64,000 nt of DNA from Heterobilharzia americana. Lineage: Eukaryota; Platyhelminthes; Trematoda; Strigeidida; Schistosomatidae. Positions 34,980-47,050 of the stretch are shown piece after piece. The stretch covers positions 24,629,661-24,693,660 of the forward strand of contig OX104127.1 of the NCBI GenBank assembly GCA_944470555.2. Direction: 5' to 3'. Every line of letters starts with the position of its first letter. Position 1 is the first letter of the stretch. The translations under genes were made by a program, and so were the position numbers. Under the pieces are notes generated by a model. That model saw only the letters and a list, made by a program, of their open reading frames with translations, did no database searches and was not told the origin of the DNA.

Positions 34980-35870
34980 AATTACCTCGGATATATATGA
35001 ATATCTCAGATCATCTTGTTCAGCCACACTCCGTTTATACTTATATACCTAATTCACCTTATCACTCATTAATGAAACGGCTGACTATTATTCTGGAATC
35101 TGTCAGATTAAATCTGTGGAAATATAGTCTTCTCGATAAATTTGATTTTGTTCTTTGTAACCAGGAAATTCCTGTAATGGGTAGGCGTATGATATCACTT
35201 GATGTTTCTCTTTATTTACTAATGTCCCACTTGTTAAAACTATTTGTTATCTATGGGAGTACACTGATTCTAATAATATTAACATGTGACTACCAACGAC
35301 CTACTTAAAGCAGCTGATATTAAGTTGTACGTTTAGTGTATAGTTTAGGTTCAGTAATGTGATTTATAATCAGAAGGACAGAATCGCAATGTGGTCTCCA
35401 CTAGGTCCCGTCCTGGCTGATGTTTTCATGGTAAAGCCCGAAAATGAGCCACTAAAATAATCTCGCAACTTTATGCATATAGAAGGTATATCGACGATAT
35501 TTTTCTTGTGATGAAACATCCTGAGTGGACGAGCTGCTCAAATCATTCAGTGAGTCACCTGTCCATTAAATTCACCGTAGAAGAACAGTTAAATTCAACA
35601 CTTCACTTCCTAGATGTGATGTTAACGAGAAGAGGTTATGGTTCAACTCGAAGGTCAGTCTGTCTCAAACCAACTTCGATTGGACAGTTCACTAACTTTA
35701 ATTGCTGAGTACCTCTTAGATGTAAAAGATATCTCATCCACTCACTGTGTTCTAGAATCAGAAGACATGATGGATGTTCAGATTGGAACTCTTAGAATAA
35801 TAGTATTGAATGTTGGATATCCCAAGAGTAACGATATTCTGTTGAAGGAAATCAGTTGTCTTGTTTAACT
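34980..35870 (+). pseudogene. Penelope-like element RT fragment
   Basis: It reads PNSPYHSLMKRL (PYHxIAKWL region), ISLDVSLY, then after frame changes SPLGPVLADVFMVKPENEPL and LYAYRRYIDDIFLVMKHPE (catalytic YIDD intact). LSIKFTVEEQLNSTLHFLDV, LTRRGYGSTRRSVCLKPTSI and GQFTNFN follow. The part between motif A and the GSPLGP block is deleted or scrambled, and the endonuclease is absent or unrecognisable beyond 35,870. It belongs to the same broad PLE type as the copy at 28.7-31.1 kb. Confidence 0.85.
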
Positions 35871-36225
35871 TCATTGTCTGTTTATAAGATCACTTATTAC
35901 ATTATCTAATTGTATATACCCATGGATTAAATCACAAATAACATGGATATCGAGCACCATTCTTATCTCGTATTCAATAGAAATTTGTGTGGGTACTTGT
36001 GTGACTGGTCTGTGTGTTTATGTGAATCGGGCATGCAAGAAGTTGCAATCATATGCAGAATTAATTATGTGTCCAGTCAGAGTTATAAACTTGTAATAAG
36101 TTTTTTGCTTATTATGTATAATGCTATGCATGAAACTGATTCGATTTATCGTAGGAATGTTACAATTATCCTGATGTATAGATAAGAGGCTTAACAAAGT
36201 ACGATCGTATTATTACTATTTGTTG
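35871..36225. other. No gene recognised
   Basis: AT-rich sequence between a PLE relic and an Sm-alpha cluster. Confidence 0.45.
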
Positions 36226-36229
36226 GTAT

Positions 36230-36665
36230 CCTTGTTATTCTCCGCTGTTATGCTGGATCGAACTGTTAGACCTTTGTTGACATAAGGGCTCCTGTGCAGA
36301 TGTCTCTATATTGTCTGAAAATTTATTATGATAATATACTTAGTTGTGGCTTACACTGGAATCCAGGACACGCGTTTCGTCTTATTTTGTACTCGTCGGC
36401 TGGATGCACCTCCACCCCAGTCAGTGATCTTATTCCCACTGAGACTCGAACCCCTCACTCATCACTTCAAACCCCAAAGCGTTATCCACTAAGCCATTGA
36501 GACACGATAGCCTAGAGATAACACTTTGGCGTTTGAAGAGATGCATACGGGATTCAAGTTTCAGTGGAAGCAACATCACTCACTGGGATACGGACACATC
36601 CAGCTGACGAATCCCAAATTAAGCGAAACACGCGTTCTGGATTTCACTGCTAGCCACAACCAGGT
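36230..36665. repeat. Head-to-head Sm-alpha pair with downstream module
   Basis: From left: the Sm-alpha-associated module in reverse (36,230-36,345), a minus-strand Sm-alpha copy (about 36,350-36,510), then a plus-strand copy (about 36,511-36,665), meeting at their tRNA-like heads. Minus ribozyme: core CCGACGA (the conserved U after C is lost), GAAA kept. Plus ribozyme: CTGACGA and GAAA kept, but stem II no longer pairs. Neither should be efficient. Confidence 0.75.
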
Positions 36666-36669
36666 AAAT

Positions 36670-38995
36670 TATCCAAATACGACTGAAATGTACTTATAAT
36701 TGAAGGTGGCTATCTACAGGTTTTTATGAAACTCTTTTCGCCTGTAAACAAATACAAAACTGGAAACTAGACTTTTTGAAGATGTTGTCTGTGTGAACTT
36801 AACGTAAAGTCTCAGACTAAGATGTAACACTTTCAAATGCCCAGATTTCTTCAAGATACAGGAATTGGATGTTAAGTGCAGTAAGCTCACTTTCCCATGA
36901 TTGTTTTCGTGAAAATGATATTTATCCAATGCAGTCTATATGAGTGTTAATTGTTAGTAACTTATGCATATGACTTTTGCCTTACAATACCCATGGGATT
37001 ACCTTGAACCTGTTCAATTCAGACAGCACTTAATATAGTCAATTATTGATGCTTTGATCATAAGCAAAGCTCGCAACACTTAAACAGTACATCATAATGA
37101 ATAGTGGAAGGTTTCTTAAATATTATGATTAAACTTATCTTACTTTTTGTTATTTCTTAGGCATTAAGGGATATAATAAGTATTAACCTTTATTTTTGTT
37201 GGCTTTCTATTGTGGTTATTCCGCACTTTTCTACTAGAAAGTATTCCATTTTCATGACTGCCTCAATGAAAGAGTCGTCAAGTACATATAGTTGAACTGC
37301 TAGCTCACACGAAGGAAACTGTTAAAAACTCATACTAATGATAAAATGAGAGCTTATTCATTCAATTATTCTTGTTTGATTCAAGTTTCTTAATTGTTAC
37401 TACTCGTTGGTAAAGTTCATCTGCAACTAAGAGAGAATTTGTGTCTCCCATGAAGCTTGGACCTGAATAAATCATGACAGAACAGTTCAGTGATATCGTT
37501 TCTGAGTGTAGCACTGAGCAATGCGTATTCCAGCTCCTGAATCCTAATAAGTACAAAGCCTAGGTCTAGCAGGAAATCCTACTGACTGCTTCTAACTGAC
37601 TAACATCAGATTCATAAACGATATTAATTTAAAGCGTAGAAGGTGAAGTGAACTTATTTTATCCATTCTTATTAGCATGTACTGAATGGAAAAACTAATC
37701 ATTAAATGCACCGTAATTGAATATAAGTTATAAAAAGTTCATATTAGAAAAAAGCTGAACTGTCAATCAGTATTCTATGTCTAATTATCCATATGATTCC
37801 TTATTTGTGTGTATACATCACCATTGAAGTAATCTCTAATCTCTGTAGTAAGTATTTTGTAGACACGAGTGTAAGTGAATCTCCTATGGAGTTGAAAATA
37901 CCTACTTCATTATGTATTCAGATGAAGCTTAAATAATACAGATCGATTTAAGGGAAGGCCAGTTGAATTTGGCTGTGAAACCTGGAGAGTGATGACGTCT
38001 AAAGTAAGAATTCAAGCGAATCCGACACAGTGATATAATAATTCATATAGAAATGTAGTAAACACACTAGGCTCTTTACAAGGGATATTATATAGTCTCA
38101 AATATACCTTGTTATTCACACACAACAATAAATTCATGCAGCTCAAACTGAAGTTTATTAGTTACAAAACTAACATAGATAGACGAGAAAATGTGAATAC
38201 ATAAGAATTTTCACGATAATTCTTATCAAAACTTTGGCAACACTAGAATAACTATTGAAAATGATAGGGAGTTCTAAATGAGAATGTCGCTTGTTAACTT
38301 TGAATAACAAAATAAAAGTGTTCATAGACTTATCATTGAATTTCAGCGTGCTTTTCATTTACATAATGGGCCTATTGGTACATACCATTAGGTAGTCTTG
38401 TAATAGAATCAAACAAGTGTCATATTTCTCCTAGCTTTTAATATCCTATTGATAGGTATCCACCTGCGTAAGACATCCACCTAAAATTATCAGCGTTATG
38501 ATGTAATATGAAGCAGCTGCTTATTTACTGATTGAAGTAAGAGCAATCTGGAAGAAAAGATTGATAGAAAGCTAGCAAATTTTCAGTTATGTAAATATTT
38601 TTTGGCATGATGACTCTCAGACTATAAACAAAAATGAACTATCACACCAACAGTCCTGGATTTATCAAACTCTGTGTGATGTGTAGCTTCAAAATAGCTC
38701 ATATGCCATTTAAAACAGCCACATAAATAATCCTTACACCATGCTGTAGAAATTAACTCCATGGTTTGCTGACGGAATTAGAGATCGAAATACTTTATTC
38801 TTTAACAGAAGCCGCAAATTTTTTTTAGTTTTCAACTGATGAACAGTGAATTATATGATGAATGTACTGCTGATATTCAATAAAGAGCTCTACCGAATAT
38901 CTGTCTCATAGGATCACAGATGAATTTAAGTTTTGTCGGTTTTCTCTCAGGCAAAATTAAAAAATAACTTTTGGAACAGTGTAATTCTTGAGCTG
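36670..38995. other. No gene recognised
   Basis: About 2.3 kb of AT-rich sequence with no coding or repeat motif I can name; possibly intronic or intergenic unique sequence. Confidence 0.45.
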
Positions 38996-38999
38996 GTAT

Positions 39000-39710
39000 C
39001 TTACGACCACTATATGGTTCACGAATTTAAAATTCTCTAAAACGAGAACAACGTGAGTCCGCACTGCTAAAGTGTCCTAGACCAGTCAGTACAAAATAGC
39101 TTTGCGTTGCTCTAAAGTTTTCGCTTATTTTCCAGTCGATGTCAACCTGTGACGAATACTATCTTCAAATCAAGCAATCTTCACAAACCATTAATTGGAG
39201 CAAATAGACTATAACTTAGCTCTGAGGTTTTTGTGGGGATTTATTAACTACCGGTTGGTATTCATCATGTAATGACATCAGTTGGAGAAACATTAGAAAG
39301 ATGGGACAGTTTTTTTGTCCTAGTTCTCAGCCCCTTAACAGTGTGTACCTATGACTCCACCAGGGGTCAGGCCGACTATCTTCAGGTTCCGTAGCCGGCA
39401 CGTTATCATTGAGCCACTGCGTCGGAATCGAACTGTCCACGTTTCCAACTTCTTTCAGTCCACGACAAACCGCGGTCTCCACCCAATGCCGTCGGTGAGT
39501 AACTGTCCCGATGTTTCAACTTGATTGGCTTCACTAATCATGACTTGCAACTTCGGGAATCACATCTCGAAACTATTCACCAATGAGCACTAAATTAATT
39601 CAGTTTTGAAGTTTCTGTGGGGATTTATTGACTGGTCGCGGAACTAGAAGGTCTTGGGTTAGATCCGTGGTAGGGTCACAGGTGTACACTGCGCATAGTG
39701 TTCATTCATC
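39000..39710. repeat. SINE-A copies, paired and degenerate
   Basis: A diverged SINE-A end on the plus strand (about 39,040-39,175) precedes a minus-strand copy (about 39,230-39,600) with tail, tRNA-like part and full body, followed by a short plus-strand tRNA-like piece (39,620-39,700). All ribozyme cores are lost. The arrangement is a heavily eroded head-to-head pair. Confidence 0.65.
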
Positions 39711-39734
39711 CAATCTTTGTACCAATGACGAACA

Positions 39735-39965
39735 GTGTACTAAAAATATAGACATTTGAAAATGCTTTTATGATGACTAACAAATAGTACAGTGTGATGA
39801 CCAAAGGTGAAGAAAATTTGAGCCACATCAAGATTTTTACTAGCGACGATCAGGTTTCTTGCTCGCAGCCCAGATTTTCATTTCACCTTAGATCATACCC
39901 TAGTATCAATACAAGTCTCCCAAACCACCACTATCTCAGATAGTCAAAATGATAATAACAGATGA
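39735..39965. repeat. SINE-B element with inverted ends
   Basis: It has 'gtgatgaccaaaggtgaag' on the left and 'ttttcatttcacctta' on the right as imperfect inverted ends, followed by the family flank 'cactatctcagatagtcaaa'. Same structure as 12,205-12,392 with an opposite flank. Confidence 0.6.
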
Positions 39966-40475
39966 GACAGAAATTGTAGCACATTTCGAAATCTGAGTAG
40001 TTAGTCACTATACCTACATTTCATCAATTTGTGTCACAACCTTGAATAATAAACCACCAGGCTTCATGTTCACGCGTAGACCTTCAGATAATTTTTGCGC
40101 TTCCAACAATAAACAAGCAAATAGTATCGGTAGATCAGCATTGAACCTATTGAACACTCAATTCATTCACATTTCCATGAAAAACAAGCATTCAATCTCT
40201 TATTATCTAACTCATTTAATCATTCCTTCGTGCAAGGAGAGAATAGGAATCTTTTTTCAACAACAACAACAAAGAACACAACAATAATTAGTCGAACAAG
40301 TAGTACCAATTTAAGTTTTTTACTTATAGTTCACAAACGGATTAATATGATACGGGGGTATAAAGCCAATAAAACATTCACTAATTCATTGAATTTTGGC
40401 CGTTTATTTGAAGAACTATTGTAACTTTGATTAATATAGACTGCACTATTGTTACCATTGACTTAGTGATGATTA
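39966..40475. other. No gene recognised
   Basis: An open frame from 40,042 ends in a short glutamine run from CAA repeats near 40,260; no domain is recognisable. Confidence 0.4.
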
Positions 40476-40477
40476 GC

Positions 40478-40685
40478 GATGGAGTCCCAGAAGCGCGTTT
40501 CGTCCTATTTGGGGGTCATCAGCTGGGTCTCGTAGTCCAGTTAGCAGAGCACTAGGTCAGTTACTTGGAGTTGGGTGATTCAAGTCCTGCCACGGTCGAG
40601 ATTTTCATTTCATCCTTAATCATTATCCAGTATTAACAAGAGTCTACCAAACCACGGTTATCTCAGAGAGTGGAACTAGTAAACG
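40478..40685. repeat. Sm-alpha ribozyme fragment fused to SINE-B
   Basis: A minus-strand hammerhead region (40,478 to about 40,540) keeps CTGATGA and GAAA, but the stem II closing pairs are C-C and C-A, so activity is unlikely. It abuts a plus-strand SINE-B piece with a B-box-like 'gtgattcaagtcc' and the 'ccaaaccacggttatctcag' end. Confidence 0.6.
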
Positions 40686-40689
40686 AATG

Positions 40690-41330
40690 CTTATCGAAGA
40701 CGGATGGTTGATTTAAGTTTGACAAAAGCTTAGATTATTTACTGGGATTATTCTCTACTGAGTAATGGGAAATCTACTTGATGGGAAGATGCAAAGTGTA
40801 CGATCAGAAATGAAGGTCAGTACCTGTCATGCACGGGTGGATGATAGTAAGCTTGTGTTACAGTCTGGTTAGATTTAGAAAATACCAATCGCTGAGTTTC
40901 ACTAGGTGCTTTGGTGGAAATTTATTCGCTGAGGGACTGTTCAACTTCTTGTATTCAGCTCAAAGATTGTAAATGTTGTGGTGAAGTGACATTATACTCA
41001 GGGCATGAGTTAGGCATACGCCCATCTATCCATGGTTTGTAGTGACCTCAGAATCACCATGTGTTTTATCAAACCTTTTTGGAAACTCAATTACCTGATT
41101 TGACGGTGGTTGTTCGCTCCGTTTAACACTGTACAGAATTCCATTAGGTTTATTCCCATAATTGGACTGGTTACTTGACGTGTTTTTGGAAATAACAAAG
41201 AGAAATAATTTGTAATGATTTCATAGGAGCTTCAGGGTAATCATATTAACTTACTTATAACGGTCAACGACCAGTTTAATAACTTTAGTATAAATGGATA
41301 TGGAAATTCCTCACCACATTTCAACCTGCA
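40690..41330. other. No gene recognised
   Basis: AT-rich sequence without motifs. Confidence 0.4.
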
Positions 41331-41334
41331 AATA

Positions 41335-41750
41335 AGCAGAAACTAAAAGTATGGAGGTGGGACAGTAGTCAGGGAACTGACCAGATTTTTCGTGAAAGAA
41401 TGTCAGACTGAGAATGTCTCATCACTGTGAAATAAAGCCGTTTTCATACCCAACTTTCAAAACGGTCCACTTAATGTATGCGATAATCATCGGGGTATTA
41501 ATCTGCTGTGGGTAGTGTCTAGCGTCTTGGCTGCTATCAAACAAAACTAGTGAGAATCTGACCTGGATGGAGCAAGTCTGAGTTTTTTCAGGTTGTAGAT
41601 GCATTAATGAAGTGTTAACACTCCGTCAGATTCTTGGACAATGCTATACTTTGGAACTGTCCATTAGACATGTGTGTCCCCGAGAAGTTTTTTAATATCC
41701 TCAAAGCCCTATAATATAAGAGCGAAACGTGGGCACTGTGGTCGATTTTA
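41335..41750 (+). pseudogene. Non-LTR RT finger-region fragment
   Basis: It reads CDNHRGINLLWVVSSVLAAI, then FSGCRCINEVLTLRQIL and VPEKFF after frame changes. These are RT regions N-terminal to the catalytic motif A, homologous to 42,990-43,290 but on the opposite strand. It ends near 41,750 before motif A is reached intact. Confidence 0.75.
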
Positions 41751-41754
41751 TTTC

Positions 41755-41890
41755 CATTTTAACCTGTTTTTAGAAATATCACACAGTCAAGCAGCAGCAT
41801 TTACTGAATAACGTTTCGGACATACTTTATTGTCCATATTCATATCAGGTAACTCCACAAATTCGAGAAAGAGTTTACAAATTGTTATCG
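41755..41890 (-). repeat. PLE 3' terminal segment
   Basis: It matches the outer part of the inverted repeats at 56.07 and 57.53 kb ('cactttattgtccatattc'-like, 'ggtaactccacaaattcgag'). The coding C-terminus is not included. Confidence 0.65.
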
Positions 41891-41894
41891 CTTA

Positions 41895-42175
41895 TATTGG
41901 ACCGAATTAATCGGTCTCTGTTGGCATATTGGCTCTTGTGCGGATGCCTCGATATACCTGTGTTCTTGTTATAGCAAGGATGGATAGTGGCTAACAGTGG
42001 AATCCAGGATTGGCACCTCGTCCTATTTGGGACTCGTCAGCTGGATGTACCTGCCTCCCAGTGAGTGATGTTGTTCCCACCGGGACTTGGACTCGGGAGC
42101 GATCGCTTCAAACGTCAGAGTTTTATCCACTACACCACCGAGCCACGACAGCCACTTCTTGTGCGACGGGTATAG
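41895..42175 (-). repeat. Sm-alpha SINE with downstream module, ribozyme dead
   Basis: Minus-strand copy: the tRNA-like head at about 42,075-42,170, ribozyme at about 42,005-42,055 with CTGACGA and stem II GTCC/GGAC, but GAAA reads GAGG. The 3' end and the module ('ccgaattaatcggtctctg') reach 41,895. It separates two oppositely oriented non-LTR fragments. Confidence 0.8.
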
Positions 42176-42179
42176 TTTT

Positions 42180-43850
42180 ATTATACAGTCGTTAATGCTT
42201 CCTAGATGCCGGAGATTAATGTATGTCATTGAGGCTATCAGTATATGATTGAAAATCTCGTCAGTCACACCTCCATCTACATTCGTGCGACTAGTCAGGT
42301 ATACAGACTTTTCGAGAATATCTAGAGTTTCACCAACAAGAGTGAGTGCAGACATGAGCTCCTGTCAGTTTTACTGTGAAAAATTTTGAACTTTAGTCGC
42401 ACAAAGCACATTCCGTACTAACGGATACTCATCACTAACTGATTCAGTTCAATTTGAGTAGTCTGCATGTCATTGCACAGTAAAAAGATGTCGTCCATAT
42501 ACTCGAGGCTGAAAAGTAGTTCACCTGGAAGCAGGTTTACATTGCAACCGCGCATTCTCTTCGGCACTGTCTCCATAATGCCATCGATAGCAAAGTCAAA
42601 GAGAAATAGTGAAATCAAGTAGCCCTGCCTAACCCCACTACTGGTTTGGAGCTATATGGAAAAGTAGCTGTTTGCCTTCACATAACCTAACGTTTGCAAG
42701 TAAAGGGTTTAACGATGTTACAAACTTTTTCGGGAAACCTTTTTCTGATAGTGTTGTGTTCCGTGAGCCATAGTCACAAACTTCAGATAGAAGTGAGCTA
42801 AGTGATTGTGATTTTGTCCAGAATGACAATGAAAGCTTCACGATTAAACCACCTCGCTCAGAGAAAATAACACCATTCTCTTGAGCTGCAAGTATTCTCT
42901 AACAGACAATCCCAGGGTACAGTCCTGTCCAATGAATCGAAGGCAGTTCTAATATCTAGGAATATGACGATTGTTGGCATGCAGCATTTATGAAGGTGTC
43001 TTTGGATCTGATGGAGGGTCAACATATGATTAGTGCATCCACAACCTGAAAGAAACCAGACCTGCTCCTCACCAGTGAGATTCTCACGGGTTTTGTACAG
43101 CTTGAAAAGCCTGCTGGCAGCAAACCGATACTAAGGTGATTATCACATATATTAATAAGACTGTTTTGAAAGATGAATCTAAAAAACGGCTTCATTTTAG
43201 AGTGACGGAACACTCTCAGTTTGTCATACCTTCAAAAACAATATAGTCAGTTCCCTGACTACAGTTTCTCCTCCATACTTAGAAAAAGAACGGAGTAGGT
43301 TGTCTGAACAAGGTGTCTGATGATGCTTTAGTACTCAGGAATCTTTGCAGTCCTCTGCTTCCTAAAGCGAGTCCGTTTTAAGTGACCAGTAGTCGATCTG
43401 AACTGCTTTATCAAGGGAGCCCTCTAGGGTTCCAGTTATCTATAAAGTTGGTTATGGGCAACCCACCTACTTCACAGACTGTCTCGCTCACTCCAGACTT
43501 CTTCTTGTTTGTGTACAGACAGCTACTACCTCCATTCCTCTCGTTCTGACCATCAGAACCTAACATAAATTCTGCTTGATCTGTCGTATAGTCGAATTAC
43601 ACACAGAGTTGCAGTCGCTACCTAACAAAATGCATCAATGAGGGTCAAGAAGTTGTAAGAAGCTAGCAGAGATCCACTGTTTACTCACGGAAAGTTCTTC
43701 AAAGCCACACAGCCTTAGTCTCCATTTCATCACGTCTTGTAAGTTCAATCAATGCTCATTAACACTTTCTGGATGTTCAGAAACCAGTCTTGACTATAGA
43801 TATGTCTAGTGGATGGTTTCAATAGTAGGTGCAATCAGTTTGTCTTCTTC
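42180..43850 (-). pseudogene. Non-LTR retrotransposon RT region
   Basis: Minus-strand order: LKHHQTPCSDNLLRSFSKYG and VVRELTI (linker to RT), CGCTNHMLTLHQIQRHL, IFLDIRTAFDSLDRTVPWDC (motif A, catalytic Asp present), FLFDFAIDGIMETVP, and LEYMDDIFLLC (YMDD, intact). NADGGVTDEIF-like and NLRHL pieces follow near 42,250. The 3' part is replaced by the Sm-alpha copy at 42,175. Stops and frameshifts are present. The family appears the same or close to that at 15.7 kb. Confidence 0.85.
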
Positions 43851-43854
43851 AGTG

Positions 43855-44900
43855 TATTTCAGACGACGATTTTAATGATCATTGAAACGCAAAATTAACT
43901 TAACACACACGCGCATACACACTGGTGTGACCAGAGTCCAGACAATTGCTCCCGAAGAAGCAGCAATCCTGAATACACTCATACCATCGGTAGCCGATTG
44001 TAATATGATATGTCTAAAAGAAGGCTTTAGTGGTAGTAGAAGAACGGCAGATAAGATGAAGTATCCAGAAAAATGGCCTATACGTATCTAGTAACAAACT
44101 AGTAAGGTTCACTGAATATATGAAAGTAAATAATAAACGCCAATATCAACTATTTTGCACTGTATGTGCCGAGTAAATCATATTTCGACGACGTGATGGA
44201 GAGTGTCCCAGTAGTTTACGTGGAAGAGGGGGGCGGTTCGTCTGGAAAAATCAATACCAACTTTTAACAAGTCAAAAATGCAGCCAAACACACGATCTTG
44301 CACTTACTGGTAATCACTAGTAAATATGACTAGAATAAATCAACTAATTCTAAAGTATCAGAAAGAGAAAAAAAGACTATCATTGCTGATTATGAACAAA
44401 ATGCAATCTAATACACACATGTATGCATTATATGCGCATATTTATGTATATTATACCTAGGCAATTCTCCATATTTACCTGGAAAATGCATAATCTTCAT
44501 ATTGATTTCACTTATACGTGTACAATAACTAAAGAGATTGAAGTCAAACAAAGATATGAATTCAGTCAGTATGAATCAAAATCACTCTGTTCTTAGCATC
44601 CTTCAGTTATATCAGGAGTAATGTGAGGTAGACGAACAAAAGTGAAAGTATTCAATGCATTCAGAGATTTAACAATATGGAGGCTGTGTTGAAAATCTTA
44701 TATAAAATTTAATTTTGCTATTTTAGTTAAAAACAAAACTGGTATAATTATAGTACTGTCAAAGTTGTATATGATTTTATGTTGAGTTAAATCAGACTGA
44801 TAAAACAATGCTTAAATCAGTTAATCAATTTAACCTATTTCATATTCATCACTAACCGAAATTTCCTAGTAACACAATATAATGTGATCAATTGATTATC
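43855..44900. other. No gene recognised
   Basis: AT-rich sequence. The short ORF at 43,882-44,091 has no recognisable domain. Confidence 0.4.
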
Positions 44901-44904
44901 TTGA

Positions 44905-45090
44905 TTTTCTGATAGTGGCTAGCAGTGAAATCCAGGACGTGCGTTTCGTCCCATTTTGGGCTCATCAGCTGGATGTATCTGCCTCTCATTGAGTGCTGTT
45001 TTCCCTGATAGCACTTGAACCCAGAATAAGATCGCTTCAAACGCTACATCGTTACTCATTACGCCAATGAATCAAGATAATCAATCCTTA
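44905..45090 (-). repeat. Sm-alpha SINE with apparently intact ribozyme
   Basis: Minus-strand copy: tRNA-like head about 44,990-45,085 ('gcgtttgaagcgatct' and a damaged B box), a linker, then the ribozyme and the 3' end 'tttcactgctagccac'. It is the only Sm-alpha-type copy here in which every invariant core position seems kept. Confidence 0.8.
44930..44974 (-). ncRNA. Hammerhead ribozyme, Sm-alpha type (core intact)
   Basis: Minus strand: stem I ATCCAG/CTGGAT (6 bp), core CTGATGA, stem II built from GCCC and GGGAC with a bulge or mismatch, GAAA, stem III ACG..CGT, cleavage triplet GTC. The imperfect stem II could lower activity. Confidence 0.7.
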
Positions 45091-45094
45091 TCTG

Positions 45095-46240
45095 ACTAGT
45101 ATAGTTTTGATGTTACTGTTTATTACTTCTCATCGTTGATTAAGCCATACTGATATCTAGATTTTGATACTAAATGAAGTTTTGAGTAGGTGAGTAACCG
45201 TAAGCAGTGTTCCATTCTAAATATTGTATAACAAGTGTAACAATAATTGAAGGTTGAAAGGTAGTACGCATAAGAAGTTATGATTTCTGGTCTAAAAACT
45301 GATACAAGATTGCATAGGTTGCACCATATGAAATGTGAGCCAACAACCACAGTTCAGTAATAATAATGATAATAATAATATGAACCAAAACACAGACGAA
45401 TAGATCAACAGTTAGGCATAGAATGAGATGTTCGTGTTATAAGGTTCACTGAACAAATAATTTATTTGTTCCAGTAACATCAGCTTTGACAATTGTTGCA
45501 TGCTGTTTTGAGCGTCAAATCCCTACTACTTCGTGAAACCACAGCCAATTAGTTCGCAACCAATGTAGATGCTTGCGAGATTACTTACAAATGGGTCAGA
45601 AAACCCCACAGTATCTTTTTGTGTGAACTAATTGTGAGAGTTATCGCTAATGATATTAAGATTGCGTGTACTTTGATCAGTCTCTCTCATGTTATGGGAA
45701 TATCAATGATAAAAGTGACGTAAACTTCCTACATCACCTAATTGATCATGTGTGTGGCTACGATACACTACTAAGCTGTATTAGGGACTTTTACTGGGCA
45801 AGAAAATATCCTTCTTTGGCAACAATTTAAGCAGCTTGGCAAATCCTAGAGGACATTTCTAAATCTGCCGTAAGTGCATTACTTTCAAGACAAACTTAAC
45901 TATCTCTACACTTACAGGAACCTAGTATCTATCTGAAGTGAGCACAAGAATCAGCTTCTTAATGATACATCAATGACTATTGAACTTAAAGCCAATTTCA
46001 GAATGCTAGATCCTTCAACGTATCGTATTTTCTGGTCATAATGTATAGGTCTATTTCACGCTGCTAACCAGATTGCAGGTATGCACTTGTCAGTTGTGAC
46101 ATACTGTTCTAATTAACACTTCGACTGGCTTTTCGTTAACTATTATATCGTCTCATCTCATTTTTATTTCATTTTTTTACAATGAGAAAAACAACACTTT
46201 CTACACAGGATTAAATCATTACCCACCTCACATTGCTGTT
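45095..46240. other. No gene recognised
   Basis: AT-rich sequence with a short AAT microsatellite near 45,358-45,380. Confidence 0.45.
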
Positions 46241-46244
46241 TATG

Positions 46245-46480
46245 GAGATGTGGCTCATTGGTCTAGGAAGTTGACTTTCAACTTGTGAGTCACAAGTTCG
46301 AACTTTACTTCTCCTACCGAGGTTTGGGCAGCTAGATAGTAGTATCATTAGGTTTCACACAACAAGTGTAACTCACTGCTCACTACATGAGAGTGGACAA
46401 AGTTACTGATTTGGTTTCGTAATCCTAGTGTCCTTCTTCTTTGGAATTGGACAGTCGACCAATTTGAAGTGAATGAATAA
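46245..46480 (+). repeat. tRNA-derived SINE (other family)
   Basis: A-box-like TGGCTCATTGGTC and B-box-like AGTTCGAACTT lie about 45 bp apart, followed by a roughly 180-bp body that is not related to SINE-A or Sm-alpha. A diverged relative may lie at 58.64-58.74 kb. Confidence 0.55.
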
Positions 46481-46677
46481 CTCATGGAAGACCTTATTGA
46501 CATTCGATATTCTCGGAGAATCATACAACAGTGACTAAGCGCAGAAAAGAAATTTCAAAGGTCTTTCCTACTCTTGATGTAAATATCAATGGGACCATTG
46601 TTTTGGATTGCGGTTTTCAAAGAACCCTAAAATACTCATCAACTTATTGCACTTTTCAACAGGATAAGTGACATGAC

Positions 46678-47050
46678 GGATGGTGGCTAGCAGTGGAATC
46701 GAGGGCGCGTGTTTCTTTCTATTGGATTCGTCAGCTAAATGTACCTGCCTCCCAGTGAATGACTCGAACTTGGGACCTATCGCTCCAAACACCAGAGCGT
46801 TATTCACTAGATTACCGAGCCATTATAGCCAAGTCTTGTGTGACGGGTACAGTTTTTTAATGTTGTTGCTTGTATTATCCCGTTGTTGGTAGAACGAAAC
46901 GCGTGTCATGGATTCCACTGTTAACCACTATCCAATATAAATATATAATTGAGAGGCAGGCAACATCGAAGCATCCGCTCAGCAGCCCATATTCTAATAG
47001 AGACCGATCCATTCGGTCCAGTCAACGATGGGTTAATACAAGCAAAAACA
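46678..47050. repeat. Sm-alpha pair remnant plus module
   Basis: A minus-strand copy (46,678 to about 46,835) has CTGACGA but a non-pairing stem II and no GTC. A plus-strand ribozyme 3' half (46,893-46,925, GAACGAAACGCGTGTC) then leads into the Sm-alpha-associated module ending 'tcggtccagtcaacg'. Again minus then plus. Confidence 0.7.
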
